Shown: in pieces, positions 7,072 through 8,006 of the stretch | How the letters are laid out: each line of letters opens with the position of its first letter | Numbering within the stretch: position 1 is the stretch's first letter | Source: Alphaproteobacteria bacterium | GTDB taxonomy: Bacteria; Pseudomonadota; Alphaproteobacteria; ATCC43930; CGMCC-115725 | Reading direction: 5' to 3' | Assembly: GCA_005888425.1 (NCBI GenBank) | Contig: VAZF01000291.1 | Location: 1 to 8,006, forward strand | DNA: 8,006 nucleotides | Position numbers and translations under genes: made by a program | The notes under the pieces: model-generated | Databases searched by the model: none | Told to the model about the DNA's origin: nothing | What the model saw: the letters and a program-made list of their open reading frames with translations, nothing else

Positions 7072-7272
7072 CCAGATCGGTCCTGCGCTGCCCCTCTACC
7101 GGCTGCTGACGCTAACGCTCGAGCATGTTCACGTTCTTCAGGCATGGACGACGTCGCCGTGTTCGATCGCCTCACCGCGGCGACTGCGGCGACGCATCTG
7201 ACTCTGATGAAACCCGGCGATGTCGTAACCGAGATCTCCGAAGCCATCAGCGACCCAATCGCGAGCCGCCGT
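6991..7272 (+). pseudogene. Frameshifted N-terminal remnant of an unidentified enzyme (possibly fold-type I PLP enzyme)
   Basis: Behind the natural end of L2 the sequence reads like one broken protein in alternating frames. An ATG at 6991 (MENLGKNARAEPVSDA) is in the L2 frame. A protein-like stretch in another frame (about 7031-7141: GLKFAGDQIGPALPLYRLL, then EHVHVLQ) follows. From 7144 the frame changes again (MDDVAVFDRLTAATAATHL, then MKPGDVV). The other frames over the same bases are Arg/Ser-rich shadows. The pattern of a hydrophobic helix followed by KPGDVV resembles the cofactor-domain start of fold-type I PLP enzymes (cystathionine gamma-synthase or aminotransferase-like), but there is no lysine site in view, so this identity is tentative. 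At least two indels are needed to join the pieces, and similarity stops near 7270. The segment overlaps the 3' end of L2, which may have lost its own stop here. Confidence 0.33.
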
Positions 7273-7555
7273 TGCAAATCGAACAGCATTGTAATCTTCG
7301 CGGTGTCGCGCTGTCGGCGAATGCTTACGCCTGTGCAGAGAACTGTTCCCGGTCACCAATCGGTTCTGCCGCGGCCACCGGCTGCGCCTCGAGATTTCGA
7401 GCAGCCACTTCCCGCTTTTCGACGTCAATCCGAACTCAGGCGAATCGGCGGGATCCTGGCAGCATCCGTGCATCGCCAACAACCGCGTGTTTGTCGATGT
7501 GGGCCGGCAATCGCAGGTCGTGCCGCCGGCTAGCCGCTCCTGTGACGATCTTGCG
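7072..7555. other. 484-base region without an intact gene
   Basis: Between the L2 stop and the GST stop there is no gene with both a sound start and family-consistent reading frame. It holds the two degraded remnants listed separately, joined by about 60-70 bases (roughly 7270-7340) in which I recognise nothing. An open frame from 7144 to 7533 exists, but it only follows the first remnant for about 40 codons and then runs out of frame through the CocE-like tail, so I read it as accidental. I see no clear terminator for either the L2 operon or the convergent GST gene. Confidence 0.6.
7331..7534 (+). pseudogene. C-terminal remnant of a CocE/NonD (X-Pro dipeptidyl-peptidase-like) hydrolase
   Basis: One plus-strand frame (codons starting at 7331) reads LFPVTNRF (from 7343), then GHRLRLEISSSHFPLFDVN, then PNSG, and ends with NNRVFVDVGRQSQVVPP. 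This matches the C-terminal jelly-roll of CocE/NonD hydrolases, whose members typically show a PTSNxFxxGHRLRLEISSSNFPRFDRNxNTG pattern and end with a xVxHD...SxxVLPV strand. The catalytic alpha/beta-hydrolase domain (Ser, Asp, His) is entirely absent: the same frame has a stop at 7292-7294, and what precedes it looks like a different gene. The native stop seems lost, because the frame continues past 7534 across the antisense of the GST gene. A TAG at 7531-7533 lies one frame away. This is a decayed tail, not a working gene. The family match rests on motif memory, not on a search. Confidence 0.55.
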
Positions 7556-8006
7556 CTAACCGAACTGCGTGCCCTCGACGGTGATGGCTTTCTCCATGGC
7601 GGGGCGCGCCAACATGCGCCGGCGATGCTCCATGACGCGTGGCAGTTTGCCGGTGTCGACCCCATCGCCCTCGAGCCAGGTAGCGATCGTGAACAGATAG
7701 GGGTCGCAAATCGTGTAGTGCTCGCCCATGACCCAGGGCCCCTTGAGGTATTTGTGCTCGATGAGGTCGAAGCATTCGGCCATTGTCGCCGGGACTTTGC
7801 GCTTCATGGCCTCGATCGCCGCGGCATCATCCGCCCACCGCGCGCCGCGCCGGTCATGCGCGTGGGCAACGTGTACGGTCGAGCAGATAACTATTGAACT
7901 CCTGGACTTGGGCGAGCGCGAAGGAATCCGATAGCGGCGCGAGTTCTGCCTGTGGAAAACGCTGCGCCACGAACAGAAGCAAACCGGGTGTTTCGGTCAA
8001 AGTCCC
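7556..8006 (-). pseudogene. Glutathione S-transferase, frameshifted, N-terminus off the right edge
   Basis: The gene enters from the right on the minus strand and stops at TAG 7556-7558. The first frame (8006 down to a TGA at 7854-7856) reads LTETPGLLLFVAQRFPQ, the end of the thioredoxin-like domain, then FALAQVQEFNSYL. The rest of the protein is in another frame from about 7885: CSTVHVAHAHDRRGARW, then GPWVMGEHYTICDPYLFTIA, then the family-like RRRMLARPAMEKA end. Joined, these make a standard beta/proteobacterial-type GST (helical domain motif S/T-x-x-D as TICDPYLF) of the usual ~200-215 residues, with some 50-60 residues missing outside the window. Relatives read NSYLCSTVHVAHAH here, which needs TATCTGTGCTCG; the window has TATCTGCTCG, so a TG was probably lost from a TGTG run. 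The downstream part alone has an ATG at 7805-7807 (83 codons), which is not a plausible functional GST. A sequencing or assembly error is the alternative. Glutathione conjugation would be the intact protein's role. Confidence 0.78.

Noticed and set aside
7144..7533. A 129-codon plus-strand open frame as an intact small gene
   Set aside because: Only its first ~40 codons look protein-like; afterwards it crosses the CocE-like tail in a different frame, so it is an accidental open frame through decayed DNA.
7487..7897. A 136-codon plus-strand open frame at the right end
   Set aside because: It starts inside the CocE-like tail and then runs antisense through the GST sequence; there is no support beyond about 7534.

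Overview
The window is GC-rich bacterial DNA with short intergenic gaps and overlapping start/stop codons. Gene content and protein style (molybdenum hydroxylase subunits, HpaI-type aldolase, GST, CocE-type hydrolase remnant) suggest an alphaproteobacterium, perhaps of the Rhizobiales or Rhodospirillales. No marker gene here proves this, so the organism call is inference.

Layout, left to right. (1) Bases 1-2179, minus strand: the N-terminal 726 codons of a xanthine dehydrogenase-family molybdopterin-binding large subunit (L1). Its C-terminus lies beyond the left edge. (2) 2180-2303: a 124-nt gap containing a perfect 10-bp stem. (3) 2304-3083, minus strand: an intact HpcH/HpaI-family class II aldolase, transcribed towards L1. 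(4) 3084-3371: a divergent control region with inverted repeats. (5) 3372-7071, plus strand: a tightly overlapped trio coding for the FAD subunit (M), the 2Fe-2S subunit (S) and a second molybdopterin subunit (L2), together a complete three-subunit molybdenum hydroxylase. (6) About 6990-7534: a patch of degraded coding sequence. It holds what looks like a frameshifted N-terminal remnant of an unknown enzyme followed by the C-terminal tail of a CocE/NonD (X-Pro dipeptidyl-peptidase-like) hydrolase. (7) 7556-8006, minus strand: a glutathione S-transferase gene entering from the right edge and broken by a frameshift near 7885.

How the genes may work together. M, S and L2 should form an (LMS)2-type enzyme passing electrons from the Mo centre through two [2Fe-2S] clusters to FAD. 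L1 has no M or S partner in view and could share the M/S set across the divergent promoter region, or use a partner beyond the left edge. Neither large subunit carries the AYRCSFR signature of true (form I) CO dehydrogenase: L1 has AYRGAGR and L2 has TYRGPGR. A hydroxylase or aldehyde oxidase acting on an organic substrate is therefore more likely than CO oxidation. The adjacent pyruvate-type aldolase fits a small catabolic island in which a hydroxylated 2-oxo acid is cleaved and an aldehyde or ring compound is oxidised; the actual substrate cannot be read from sequence. I see no tRNA, rRNA, CRISPR array, IS element or new defence-type system. The right-hand decay zone is the least ordinary part of the window.
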